Below, in pieces: positions 50,613 to 59,160 of a DNA stretch of 64,000 nt. The notes under the pieces were generated by a model. The model ran no database searches, was not told the DNA's origin, and saw only the letters and a list, made by a program, of their open reading frames with translations. Both the position numbers and the translations under genes were made by a program. The DNA is from Amycolatopsis vancoresmycina (GTDB lineage Bacteria > Actinomycetota > Actinomycetes > Mycobacteriales > Pseudonocardiaceae). Every line of letters starts with the position of its first letter. The first letter of the stretch is position 1. The stretch spans positions 62,001-126,000 of the forward strand of contig NZ_JNYY01000025.1 in the NCBI RefSeq assembly GCF_000716785.1, written 5' to 3'.

Positions 50613-53360
50613 GTGCACAACGCCGTGCCAGCTACTCGTTCCCGGTCCGGGTCCCGGTCAGCGAGACGACTCTTCGTCTCCGCCCTCGCCGTGCTGCTGC
50701 CGGCCGCCTTCGCGGTCACGGTCGGCGCGCCGGCCTCCCCCGCGGCCCCGGCCGCGGCCGCCACCACGTGGCGCAACGCGGAGATCGCCGGCGGCGGGTT
50801 CGTCCCCGGGATCGTCTTCAACCAGACCGAACCCGGCCTGGTCTACGCCCGCACCGACATCGGCGGCGCGTACCGGTGGAACACCGCCACCGGGCGCTGG
50901 CTCCCGCTGCTGGACTCGGTCGGCTGGACCGACTGGGGCCACAACGGTGTCGTCAGCCTGGCCACCGACCCGGTCGACCCGAACCGGGTCTACGTCGCCG
51001 CCGGGATGTACACCAACAGCTGGGACCCGAACCCCGGCGCGATCCTGCGGTCGGCCGACCGCGGCGCGACCTGGCAGGCGGCCGCGCTGCCGTTCAAGCT
51101 CGGCGGCAACATGCCCGGCCGGGGCATGGGCGAGCGCCTCGCGATCGACCCGAACCGCAACAGCGTCCTCTACCTCGGCGCCCCCAGCGGCAACGGCCTC
51201 TGGCGCAGCACCGACTCCGGCGTCACGTGGACGAAGGTGACCGCCTTCCCCAACCCCGGCAACTACGTCCCCGATCCGAACGACACGACGGGGTACTCCA
51301 GCGACAACGAGGGCGTCACCTGGGTGACGTTCGACCCCTCGACGGGCACCCGCGGCAGCACCACGCAGACGATCTACGTCGGCGTAGCGGACAAGCAGAA
51401 CACCGTCTACCGCAGCACCGACGGCGGCACGACGTGGGCGCGGCTGGCCGGCCAGCCCACCGGGTACCTGGCGCACAAGGGCGTCGTCGACAGCACCGGC
51501 GGCTTCCTCTACCTGGCGACCAGCGACACCGGCGGCCCGTACGACGGCGCGAAGGGCGACGTCTGGAAGTACGCGATCAAGACCGGCACCTGGACGCGGA
51601 TCAGCCCGATCCCCTCCGACAGCTCCGACGACTACTTCGGCTACAGCGGCCTGACGATCGACCGGCAGCACCCGAACACGCTGATGGTCGCCACCCAGGT
51701 GTCGTGGTGGCCGGACGTGATCTTCTTCCGCAGCACCGACGGCGGCGCCACCTGGACCCGGATCTGGGACTTCTCCGGCTATCCCGACCGGTCGCTGCGC
51801 TACACGCAGGACATCTCTTCGGTGCCGTGGCTGACCTTCGGCGCCCAGCCCGCTCCCCCGGTGCCGTCGCCGAAGCTGGGCTGGATGACCGAGTCGGTGG
51901 AGATCGACCCGTTCGACTCGAACCACTTGCTCTACGGCACGGGCGCGACGATCTACGGCACGTCCGACCTGACGAAGTGGGACAGCGGCGGGAAGATCAC
52001 GATCAAACCGGTCGTCGGCGGGCTCGAGGAGACCGCGGTGCTCGACCTGATCAGCCCGCCGTCGGGCGCTCCCCTGCTGTCCGGCCTCGGCGACATCGGC
52101 GGGTTCCGGCACGACAGCCTCGACGCGGTCCCGGCCACGATGTACACCCAGCCGGTCTTCACCACGACGACGAGCCTGGACTACGCCGAGCTGTCGCCGG
52201 CCACGATCGTCCGCGTGGGCACGCTGGACCGGTCCGCCCGGCCGAACGACAACCGGATCGCCTTCTCCACCGACGGCGGCAAGAACTGGTTCCAGGGCGC
52301 CGAACCGGGCGGCAACGCCAGCGGCGGGACGGTGGCCGCGGCCGCCGACGGCAGCCGGTTCGTCTGGAGCCCGGACGGCGCGAACGTCAGCTACTCCGTC
52401 GGCTTCGGCTCGTCCTGGACGGCGTCCACCGGCATCCCGGCCGGCGCGGTGGTCGAGTCCGACCGCGTGGACCCGAAACGGTTCTACGGGTTCGCCGCCG
52501 GGAAGTTCTACCTCAGCACCGACGGCGGGGCGTCCTTCACCGCGACCGCGGCCACCGGGCTGCCGTCGGCTTCCGCGCACTTCAAGGCGCTGCCGGGGGT
52601 GGCCGGGGACATCTGGCTGGCCGGCGGCTCCGGCACGGCGTACGGCCTCTGGCACTCCACTGATTCCGGCGCTTCGTTCACGAAACTGGCGAACGTCGCC
52701 GAAGCCGACAACGTCGGGTTCGGCAAGGCGGCCACCGGGCGGACGTATCCGGCGTTATACACCATCGCGAAGATCGGCGGGGTGCGCGGGATCTTCCGGT
52801 CGGACGACGCCGGGGGCTCGTGGACGCGGATCAACGACGACCAGCACCAGTACGGCAACATCGGGGCGGCGCTGACCGGGGATCCACGGGTGTACGGCCG
52901 GGTCTACGTGGGCACGAACGGCCGGGGCGTGATCGTGGGCGAGTCCGGCGGCAGCCAGCCGCCCCCGACGACGACCACCCCCACCACGCCGACGACCCCC
53001 ACCACGCCCACGACGCCGACGACCACCACGGTGCCGTCGGGGTCCTGCACGGCGGCCTACACGGTCACCAACCAGTGGCAGGGCGGGTTCCAGGCTTCGG
53101 TGAAGGTGGGCAACACCGGCACGACCGCGGTGACCGGCTGGACGGTGACGTGGACGTTCGCCGACGGCCAGCGGGTGAACCAGGCGTGGAACGCCCAGGT
53201 CACCCAGGCCGGGGCGGCGGTGACGGCCCTGGACGCCGGCTGGAACCGGACCATCCCGGCCGGCGGGAGCGCCGAGTTCGGCTTCACCGGGAGTTCGGGG
53301 ATGGTGAACTCCCGGCCGGGCGCGATCTCCCTCAACGGGCGGGCCTGCACAACCCCGTGA
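50613..53360 (+). CDS. Secreted GH74 xyloglucanase with CBM2
   Basis: A 915-residue secreted enzyme; GTG 50613 follows GGAGG. A long signal peptide ends near AAAATTW (about residue 50). The GH74 double seven-bladed beta-propeller (about 50-770) shows repeated WxxxDGG-type blades (YRSTDGGTTWARL, FRSTDGGATWTRI) and the conserved VEIDPFDSNHLLYGTG. A Thr/Pro linker follows (TTPTTPTTPT), then a CBM2 cellulose-binding module (about 810-915) with Cys at both ends and Trp residues for cellulose. It hydrolyses the glucan backbone of xyloglucan. It carries a CebR-like operator and a 44-bp palindrome 20 bp after the stop. Confidence 0.93.
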   Translation: MHNAVPATRSRSGSRSARRLFVSALAVLLPAAFAVTVGAPASPAAPAAAATTWRNAEIAGGGFVPGIVFNQTEPGLVYARTDIGGAYRWNTATGRWLPLLDSVGWTDWGHNGVVSLATDPVDPNRVYVAAGMYTNSWDPNPGAILRSADRGATWQAAALPFKLGGNMPGRGMGERLAIDPNRNSVLYLGAPSGNGLWRSTDSGVTWTKVTAFPNPGNYVPDPNDTTGYSSDNEGVTWVTFDPSTGTRGSTTQTIYVGVADKQNTVYRSTDGGTTWARLAGQPTGYLAHKGVVDSTGGFLYLATSDTGGPYDGAKGDVWKYAIKTGTWTRISPIPSDSSDDYFGYSGLTIDRQHPNTLMVATQVSWWPDVIFFRSTDGGATWTRIWDFSGYPDRSLRYTQDISSVPWLTFGAQPAPPVPSPKLGWMTESVEIDPFDSNHLLYGTGATIYGTSDLTKWDSGGKITIKPVVGGLEETAVLDLISPPSGAPLLSGLGDIGGFRHDSLDAVPATMYTQPVFTTTTSLDYAELSPATIVRVGTLDRSARPNDNRIAFSTDGGKNWFQGAEPGGNASGGTVAAAADGSRFVWSPDGANVSYSVGFGSSWTASTGIPAGAVVESDRVDPKRFYGFAAGKFYLSTDGGASFTATAATGLPSASAHFKALPGVAGDIWLAGGSGTAYGLWHSTDSGASFTKLANVAEADNVGFGKAATGRTYPALYTIAKIGGVRGIFRSDDAGGSWTRINDDQHQYGNIGAALTGDPRVYGRVYVGTNGRGVIVGESGGSQPPPTTTTPTTPTTPTTPTTPTTTTVPSGSCTAAYTVTNQWQGGFQASVKVGNTGTTAVTGWTVTWTFADGQRVNQAWNAQVTQAGAAVTALDAGWNRTIPAGGSAEFGFTGSSGMVNSRPGAISLNGRACTTP

Positions 53361-53379
53361 GCCGGTCTGCCGCGGCTTG

Positions 53380-53423
53380 TCGTGAGTGGTAAGGCGGGTT
53401 CTAACCCGCCTTACCACTCACGA
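53380..53423. repeat. 44-bp dispersed palindrome, copy 3
   Basis: Perfect palindrome with G/C at the variable arm position and centre CT. It begins 20 bp after the GH74 stop, a fitting place for a terminator. Confidence 0.92.
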
Positions 53424-53712
53424 CCGGCCGTGGCACAACGCGCGGGCGAAGGGGGTTTCAACCCACCCCCAGGCGGTTGAAACCCCCTCCCCGCGCCCCC
53501 AGTCCGGGAGCCGGCGCCCCAGCAGCCGCAGCCTGCTCGGGCGATGTCCCGGTAACCACCACTCTCCCTGGTGGCGCGGGTGGCCGCCATTCCTGCCCAA
53601 AGGGGACTTTTTCGCCCGGACACACCCTTGCTGACCTGCGAGAACACCATCCGGGGGTACCGAAAATACCCATCCGGGGCGGCAAAACTTACCCGGCGGG
53701 CAGCGGAGGCGC
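53424..53712. other. Gene-free region with a strong hairpin
   Basis: GGGGGTTTCAACC and GGTTGAAACCCCC (53451-53487) form a perfect 13-bp stem around an 11-base loop, a likely second terminator for GH74 or for the convergent operon. Further on, two direct copies of CATCCGGGG lie at about 53649 and 53671. No gene or promoter is evident. Confidence 0.6.
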
Positions 53713-54714
53713 TCAGGCGCTCTCCAGCACGACCTTCCCGATGTGGACCCCGGACTCCAGGTGCTTGACGGCGTCGGCGATCTCGTCGAAGCCGAACCGG
53801 CGGTCGATCACCGGCCGCAGGCCGGTCCGTTCGACGGCCCGGTTCATCGCCTGGAACGTCTCACGCGAGGCGTTGGTGAGCCCGCGCAGCGTCAGCTGCT
53901 TGACGAGCACCAGGATCGGGTCGGCGCCGCCTTCGTGGGTCAGCACGCCGGCCACGGTGACGTGCCCGCCGTACCGGGCGGCGAGCATGGACTGGCCGAT
54001 CGTGCCGCCGCCGCCCACGTCGACGACGTGGTCGACGCCGCCGCCGGTCAGCTCCGCCACGGCCGCCCCCCACTCCGGGGTGGTCGCGTGGTTGAGCGTC
54101 TCGGCGGCCCCCAGCTCGCGCAGCCGCGCCAGCTTCGCGTCCGAACTCGACGTCGCGACGACGTGCGCGCCGCCGAGAGCGGCGAACTGCAGCGCGAACG
54201 TCGACAGGCCGCCGCTGCCCAGGGTGAGCACGGTCTGGCCGGGCGTCAGGCGGCCCTCTTCGACGACCGCCCGCCACGCCGTCACACCGGCGCTGGGCAG
54301 CGTGGCGGCCTCGGAGTGGTCGAGGTGGGCGGGCACGGCGACCAGGGCGTGCTCGGCGAAGACAGCGTACTCCGCGAGCACGCCGTCGAGCGTGCCGCCC
54401 AGGTCGTCCGCGGTCTTCTCCGGCGTGCCCGGGCCGGCCAGCCAGTCCGGGAAGTACGTCGCCGCGACCCGGTCGCCAGCGGTCCAGGCGCGCACCCCGT
54501 CGCCGACCGCGACGACCTCGCCCGCACCGTCGGACAGCGGGATCACGTCCGGCTTCACCGGCTTCGGGTAGAAGCCCTTGAGGATCATCAGGTCGCGGGC
54601 GTTGAGCGCCCACCCGCGCAGCCGGACCAGGACCTGGCCGGGGCCGGGTTCGGGCACGTCGCGCTCGCCCATGACGAGCTCGGCGCCGGGACGGGGCAGG
54701 GAAAAGAACTTCAC
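53713..54714 (-). CDS. Zinc-type alcohol dehydrogenase / quinone reductase family protein
   Basis: A 333-residue MDR-family reductase; GTG 54714 overlaps the upstream stop (GTGA) and AGGAG precedes. It has the GroES-like N-terminal domain (ALNARDLMILKGFYPKP) and a Rossmann domain with LGSGGLSTFALQFA for NAD(P)H. The catalytic-zinc Cys of classical ADH is replaced by Asn in LNARD, so it is a zinc-free quinone- or enone-reductase type. It is last in an operon with a HAD phosphatase, a CMD protein and an AfsA-like protein, and could reduce a shared intermediate. Confidence 0.85.
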   Translation of the reverse strand: MKFFSLPRPGAELVMGERDVPEPGPGQVLVRLRGWALNARDLMILKGFYPKPVKPDVIPLSDGAGEVVAVGDGVRAWTAGDRVAATYFPDWLAGPGTPEKTADDLGGTLDGVLAEYAVFAEHALVAVPAHLDHSEAATLPSAGVTAWRAVVEEGRLTPGQTVLTLGSGGLSTFALQFAALGGAHVVATSSSDAKLARLRELGAAETLNHATTPEWGAAVAELTGGGVDHVVDVGGGGTIGQSMLAARYGGHVTVAGVLTHEGGADPILVLVKQLTLRGLTNASRETFQAMNRAVERTGLRPVIDRRFGFDEIADAVKHLESGVHIGKVVLESA

Positions 54715-55442
54715 AGCGGCTCCTGGGGTGCGGGAACTCCTCGACGAGCCCAGTGTGTCGAAGTCGCGAGCTCCCCGTCGACGATCGCCAGGAGTTCCGG
54801 GGTCAGTTCGCCGAGCGACGCGGCGAAGTGCCGGACGCCGCAGGAAGCCATGAAGTCCCGTTGCCGCGCGTGGGCGGGGCTCGACGGGAAGCCGACGAAC
54901 CCGGCGCCGTGCGCGCGGGCGTCCTCGGCGACCCGGCTGACGTCGTCGACGAACACGATCTCGTCGAAGCCGACGCCGAACACCGTCCGGGCGATGTGGT
55001 CGACGCCCGGCCGGTGCTCGTTGATGCTCACGTACGGCACCTCGGGATCGAGCAGGTCCACGAAGTCGCCGAGGTAGTGGTCGAACGTGTGCTCGCGGGT
55101 CCGCCCGCCGTAGCAGACCAGCCGCACCGGGAGTTTCGCCAGCGCCGCCAGGCAGTCCCGCGCGCCCTCGGCGACGCGGATGGGGTGCTCGGCCAGGTAC
55201 TCCTGCCGCGCCGCCCACAGCTGCTTCAGCGTCTCCTCGGCCGGCTGGTCGAGGCCGCACAGCGCGGTGACCTTCTCCGCCACGACGATGTCGCGCAGCC
55301 CGATCACGTCCCGCTCGGCCGCGGCGTCGTACACCCCGCCGTAGCCGGTGACGAACCGGGCGATCATGGCCAGGTAGGTGTCGTCGATGAGCACGCCGTC
55401 GCAGTCGAGCGCGACCACGCGCAGCTTCTCGAACCGGGTCAC
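54711..55442 (-). CDS. HAD-family hydrolase
   Basis: A 243-residue HAD phosphatase starting at GTG 55442 in a GTGA overlap with the CMD gene. Motif I is ALDCDGVLIDD (Asp nucleophile and Asp+2), motif II is LVCYGGRT, and motif IV is IVFVDDVSR. A helical cap sits between motifs I and II. HAD enzymes mostly dephosphorylate small metabolites. Its coupling with the AfsA-like gene is notable because butyrolactone synthesis includes a dephosphorylation step. Confidence 0.85.
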   Translation of the reverse strand: MTRFEKLRVVALDCDGVLIDDTYLAMIARFVTGYGGVYDAAAERDVIGLRDIVVAEKVTALCGLDQPAEETLKQLWAARQEYLAEHPIRVAEGARDCLAALAKLPVRLVCYGGRTREHTFDHYLGDFVDLLDPEVPYVSINEHRPGVDHIARTVFGVGFDEIVFVDDVSRVAEDARAHGAGFVGFPSSPAHARQRDFMASCGVRHFAASLGELTPELLAIVDGELATSTHWARRGVPAPQEPL

Positions 55443-56251
55443 CGCTGCGCGAACACTTCCCGCGCGGCCGCGATGGCGTTGAGCGCGGCCGGGAAGCCGC
55501 AGTAGAACGCCAGGTGCAGCACGGTTTCCACGACCTCCTGCTCGGTGCCGCCGACGTTGAGCAGGCCGTGGATGTGCACCTTCAGCTGCGGCAGCGCGGT
55601 GCCCAGCGCGACGCAGGCGGCGATCGTGACGATCTCGCGGTGGCGCAGGCTCAGGTGCGGCCGCGTGTAGACCTCGCCGAAGGTGAACTCGATGATGTAG
55701 GTGGCCAGGTCCGGGGCGATGTCCGCCAGCGCCGCGGCGACCTTCTCCCCCGCTTCGCCGTCGACGGCCTGCATCGCGGCCAGGCCGCGCTCGTAGCGGT
55801 CTTCGATGCCGGCCCACGGCACGTCCGACGGCTCGGCCGGCTCCGGCTCGTCCTCCGGCAGGCCCTCGAAGGCGGCCTTGAGCGCCGTCAGCGCGTTCAG
55901 GGTGGCCGGGAAGCCGGCGAACGAGCTGACGTGGATGACGGCCTCGACCAGCTGGCGGCGGGTGCAGCCGACGTTGAGCGCGGCCTTGGCATGGAACTGC
56001 AGCTGCGAGCCCGCGTAGCCGAGCGCGGTGAGCGCGGCGACCGTCGCCAGCTGCCGCTCGGGCAGCGGCAGGCCGGGCCGGTGGTAGACGTCGCCGTAGA
56101 TGAACCCGACGCACTGCTCGCCGAACTCGGCCTCCCCGATGCTCGCGAACAGGTCCAGCACGGCGGGCCGTTCCACGCCGCCGAGCTGCTGGATGAGTTT
56201 CAGGCCCTGGGTGAAGGACGCGGAGCGGTCCTGCTCCTGAACGTCGGACAT
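55439..56251 (-). CDS. Carboxymuconolactone decarboxylase family protein, duplicated domain
   Basis: A 270-residue protein with two CMD/AhpD-like domains (about 30-125 and 165-265). Each has a helical core, YHRPGLPLPERQLATVAALT and YTRPHLSLRHREIVTIAACV, and a C-terminal ETVLHLAFYCGFPAALNAI. Only one Cys remains in the usual redox position of the second half (YCGFPA) without the CxxC of AhpD, so peroxidase activity is doubtful. The domain arrangement resembles gamma-carboxymuconolactone decarboxylase. Its role in the operon with the AfsA-like and HAD proteins is unknown. Confidence 0.83.
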   Translation of the reverse strand: MSDVQEQDRSASFTQGLKLIQQLGGVERPAVLDLFASIGEAEFGEQCVGFIYGDVYHRPGLPLPERQLATVAALTALGYAGSQLQFHAKAALNVGCTRRQLVEAVIHVSSFAGFPATLNALTALKAAFEGLPEDEPEPAEPSDVPWAGIEDRYERGLAAMQAVDGEAGEKVAAALADIAPDLATYIIEFTFGEVYTRPHLSLRHREIVTIAACVALGTALPQLKVHIHGLLNVGGTEQEVVETVLHLAFYCGFPAALNAIAAAREVFAQR

Positions 56252-56287
56252 CGTGCGGTGGTTTCCCTTCGGTGTGGGGGATGCGGC

Positions 56288-57091
56288 TCAGCCGAGGTAG
56301 GCCACGGTGGCCTGGTCGGCCTTGCGCCGTTCGAGGGTGTCGATGCGGCCCTGGGCGATCATCGAGTACTCGATGCCCGCGGTGGCCACGGTGCGCCCCT
56401 GCTGGCGCACCGCCGTGGTGGCGCGGAACTTCAGGTTGGTGTCCCGGCCGAGGTCGGACTCGACGATCACCGACTCGACCGTGGCCGGCAGCGGGAACAG
56501 GAAGTCCTCGAAGGACAGGTCGATCCGCTGCCACACCCCGGCGTAGGCGGCCGGGACCAGTCCGGGGCGGACGGCGGTTTCGAACTGGGCGATGCAGATC
56601 TGGCGCATCGCCTCGACGATGACGATGCCCTGCACGTGCTCGCCGGTGTGGTGGTCGAGGACCAGTTCGTTGTCGCGGTGGATCCGCAGCTCGGCCCGGC
56701 AGTGTTCGGGCACCGGGCTGTGCACGCCGGCCAGCAGGACGTTTTCCGGCCGGTCCTTGTGGACGACCTCCGGCGGTTCGGGCGGCCGCCGGAACGCCTG
56801 CGGGTCGGCCAGGTACACGGCGCCTTCGGTCTTGTCGCAGGCGGCCGCCAGCAGGTCGCCGTCGGTGCCGTCGATGCCCTGGCCGAGGTGGACGGCCCAG
56901 TGGCAGCCCGACGCCTGCAGCGCCCCGGAGCCGAGCAGGCCGAGCAGGCCCGACAGGGTGAGCACGCGGTCCCCGCGGGCGAACCGCGCGAAGCGGTCGG
57001 CGACGACCACCACGTCCCGCCGGGTGTGGCCGGGTGGAGCCGGGATCTCCGTTCGCGAGTTCTGCGGGCACGAGACATCGTCGGGTGCCAC
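56288..57091 (-). CDS. AfsA-related hotdog-domain protein
   Basis: A 267-residue protein; GTG 57091 follows GGAGG by eight bases. The core hotdog motif is LVLDHHTGEHVQGIVIVEAM, then RQICIAQFE, as in A-factor biosynthesis (AfsA) proteins. VYLADPQAFRRPPEPPEVVH precedes it. AfsA joins dihydroxyacetone phosphate to a beta-ketoacyl thioester in gamma-butyrolactone synthesis. The N-terminal half is diverged relative to the two-hotdog AfsA layout, so the reaction may differ. It is first of a four-gene operon with CMD, HAD and reductase genes and follows an XRE regulator gene. Confidence 0.75.
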   Translation of the reverse strand: MAPDDVSCPQNSRTEIPAPPGHTRRDVVVVADRFARFARGDRVLTLSGLLGLLGSGALQASGCHWAVHLGQGIDGTDGDLLAAACDKTEGAVYLADPQAFRRPPEPPEVVHKDRPENVLLAGVHSPVPEHCRAELRIHRDNELVLDHHTGEHVQGIVIVEAMRQICIAQFETAVRPGLVPAAYAGVWQRIDLSFEDFLFPLPATVESVIVESDLGRDTNLKFRATTAVRQQGRTVATAGIEYSMIAQGRIDTLERRKADQATVAYLG

Positions 57092-57131
57092 GTGGGCAGC
57101 CTCCGTCCGGGTCGGGTCGGGCGATTTTCGT

Positions 57132-57198
57132 CGGGGCGAAGCCCGGTAAGGCGCGGCTTCTTTTCGGGGGAGGCCCCCGGCCTGGGGCGAAGCCCCGG
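57132..57198. terminator. Cluster of GC-rich hairpins after the XRE regulator gene
   Basis: Three short perfect hairpins are packed together: GGGGC-GAA-GCCCC (57184-57196), GGGGG-AGG-CCCCC-type near 57165-57178, and CGGGGCGAAGCCCGG (57132-57147). They follow the stop of the XRE gene at 57208 and precede the AfsA-like gene, so they probably terminate or attenuate transcription between them. Confidence 0.6.
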
Positions 57199-57207
57199 AT
57201 CTCACAG

Positions 57208-58653
57208 TCACGGCCGCGCCGAAGCGTGGGCGTCCAGGAGCGCCTCGGCGAGGGTGCGGGCGGTCGTGGCCGAGCGCCAGCGGGGTGCGGACAGTTCGGT
57301 GGCCATGAGCTTCAGCATGGCGCGGACCATGTCGGGCTGTTTGCCCACCCCCGCGTCCAGCAGCGGTTCCACCTGCGCGGCGGCGGCGTCGAGGTCGTCG
57401 AGCCGCAGGTGCGCGCGGCCCATGTCGATCCGGATCATCGGGTCCATGGCGTCCCAGCGGTTTTCCAGGGACAGCTTCTCGAAGGACTCGCGGGCGGTGG
57501 TGAACTCGCGCAGCGCGGCCGAGGCCTGCCCGACCGAAAGCAGCGAGTTGCCCGCCATGTAGTGCCGCCGGTCCTTGGTGATGTTGAAGAACCGGTCGTC
57601 GCCGCCGGCGCCGAGGTCCGGGTCCTCGATGGACGTCCAGCGCGCGATCGCGTCCAGCACCTGCTGTTCGGCCTGCACCGACGACCAGCCGCGCGCTTCG
57701 GCGAGGATCAGCGGCGCGTCCGTCAGGCCGCCCGCCTGGTAGTTGAGCCCGTCGGCGGCGAGCTTCGCGGACTCGATGCCGTTGCCCGCCCAGAACGCGA
57801 CGCGCGCCTGGGAGGTGCGGACCCAGCGCCGGGCGAGGAAGTCGTCGGCGTACTGGGTGTAGAGCCAGGCCGCGGAGTTGAGGTCGCGCGAGAGCCGGTA
57901 GCGGCCGAGGTCGCCCGCGATCCACGCCATCATCGCGCTCGACTTGGCCCCGATGAGCAGGAGCTCCTGGGTCTGCTTGGGCCGCTGGCGGCCCTTCAGC
58001 AGCGCCGACGTCCGTTCCTCGATCACGGCGAGCTGGCCGAGGATCGAGTCGGGCGCGGTCCGGGTGTAGGCGCCGCCGAGGAAGTCCAGATCGGACCACA
58101 GGTCGTCGATCTGGACGTCGTCCACGTTGGTCTTCGTGAGCAGGATCGCGTCATCGAGGGCGCCTGCCCCGATTTCCTCGTCGGGCCGGGCTTCGACGCG
58201 CGCGAGGGTGCGCGCGGGTGGCGGCTCGGCCGCCACGGCGGGCGCGGGCTCCGCCGCGGCGTGGTACTCGGCGAGGTCCTTGGCCGGCAGCTGCTCGAGG
58301 TCCCGCAGCCCCAGCAGGCACTGCCAGCCGGTGCCGTAGACCTGCGCCAGCACGCGCAGCGCGGCGACGGTGGGCCGGACACCGCGGTCGGGCCACTGCT
58401 CGTACTCCCAGATCCGCGTGCCGCGCATCCCCGCGCGGGGGTCGCCGGTGACGGCGTTGTACTGGTGCGCGGCGACGTCCAGCGACAGCTCGGACGCCAG
58501 CCGCCACGCGGTGCGCGGCGGGATCCGGCACTCGACGATCAGGTTGTGCGCCACCCGGGCCGGGATCGCCTCCTCGGGGAAGCCCAAGGCGGCCAGCCGT
58601 TCGCGCAGTTGTGCACGGTACGGCTTACTCCCTGGTTTGGCCTGTCGACTCAT
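57208..58653 (-). CDS. XRE/TPR-type regulator of Streptomyces-like family
   Basis: A 481-residue protein starting at ATG 58653. The first 100 residues resemble an XRE-type DNA-binding region (TAWRLASELSLDVAAHQYNA, then WEYEQWPDRGVRPTVAALRV). The remaining 330 are helical and TPR-like (SSAMMAWIAGDLGRYRLSRD, QARVAFWAGNGIESAKLA). This layout is common among actinobacterial regulators of development and antibiotic production. The gene lies upstream of the AfsA-like operon on the same strand, separated by hairpins. A link to the AfsA product as ligand is speculative. Confidence 0.8.
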   Translation of the reverse strand: MSRQAKPGSKPYRAQLRERLAALGFPEEAIPARVAHNLIVECRIPPRTAWRLASELSLDVAAHQYNAVTGDPRAGMRGTRIWEYEQWPDRGVRPTVAALRVLAQVYGTGWQCLLGLRDLEQLPAKDLAEYHAAAEPAPAVAAEPPPARTLARVEARPDEEIGAGALDDAILLTKTNVDDVQIDDLWSDLDFLGGAYTRTAPDSILGQLAVIEERTSALLKGRQRPKQTQELLLIGAKSSAMMAWIAGDLGRYRLSRDLNSAAWLYTQYADDFLARRWVRTSQARVAFWAGNGIESAKLAADGLNYQAGGLTDAPLILAEARGWSSVQAEQQVLDAIARWTSIEDPDLGAGGDDRFFNITKDRRHYMAGNSLLSVGQASAALREFTTARESFEKLSLENRWDAMDPMIRIDMGRAHLRLDDLDAAAAQVEPLLDAGVGKQPDMVRAMLKLMATELSAPRWRSATTARTLAEALLDAHASARP

Positions 58654-59160
58654 CGTTCATCCAACGATTTCCGGAGTACGGGTGCACTCCGACGACAGTA
58701 CCGCAGCGTGACGGCGGGAGCCCAGGACGTCACCGGGGCGGGCACCGTGCGGTTCCCGAGAGAGCGAGTAGGCAACAAGAGTGAACCTGAGAGCGCTCCC
58801 AACACGGCGGGGCGCACTCTCCCGGAAGTGATCATGGGCGGGTTTTCCGGAAACCACTCGAACGGCGGTGTCCGGCGCCGCGGGCCAGTGGCGCAGCGCA
58901 ACCGCCGACATGGCCGACACCACAACGGATTCGGCCGTTCAGGAAGGTTCAGTGGACAGTGCGCCCGGCCCGGTTCCGGAAAACGGACCACCGGATGGCG
59001 CCGCGTCCGGGTCGCGCTTTACAAGAGCGTCACACCGGGGTTACCTTCACCGCGGCTGGAAGCGCTCCCATGCCAGGTCGCCTCGCCAGAACGCGGCCAC
59101 CACCCAGGGGCGCCGTGGTGCAGGCCACGGCGCCCCTGTCCGCGTCCCGGGGAGGACCCG
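58654..59160. other. 507-bp gap with an orphan CebR-like operator and a CBM2 promoter
   Basis: There is no convincing gene in this region. TGAGAGCGCTCCCA (58788-58801) is an extra CebR-like site 370 bp upstream of the CBM2 gene, with no clear promoter around it. The right end holds the CBM2 promoter described separately. Codon usage in any frame looks unlike a gene. Confidence 0.65.
59018..59070 (+). promoter_or_regulatory. CBM2-gene promoter with CebR-like operator
   Basis: -35 TTTACA (59018-59023), 18-bp spacer, -10 TACCTT (59042-59047): the same boxes and spacing as the GH74 promoter. Operator TGGAAGCGCTCCCA (59057-59070) is identical to that of GH74 and lies over the likely transcription start. 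Confidence 0.8.

Noticed and set aside
52975..53035. Short ACC-ACG type direct repeats as a regulatory repeat
   Set aside because: They encode the Thr/Pro linker between GH74 and CBM2. The same holds at 59575-59630 and 63520-63620.
53713..58653. Complete butyrolactone biosynthetic cluster with cognate receptor
   Set aside because: No ArpA-type TetR receptor gene is present and the AfsA-like protein is diverged; kept only as a hypothesis in the findings.
58868..59160. Upstream N-terminal extension of the CBM2 protein
   Set aside because: The frame is open far upstream, but the signal peptide begins at ATG 59161 and promoter plus operator lie inside the extension.
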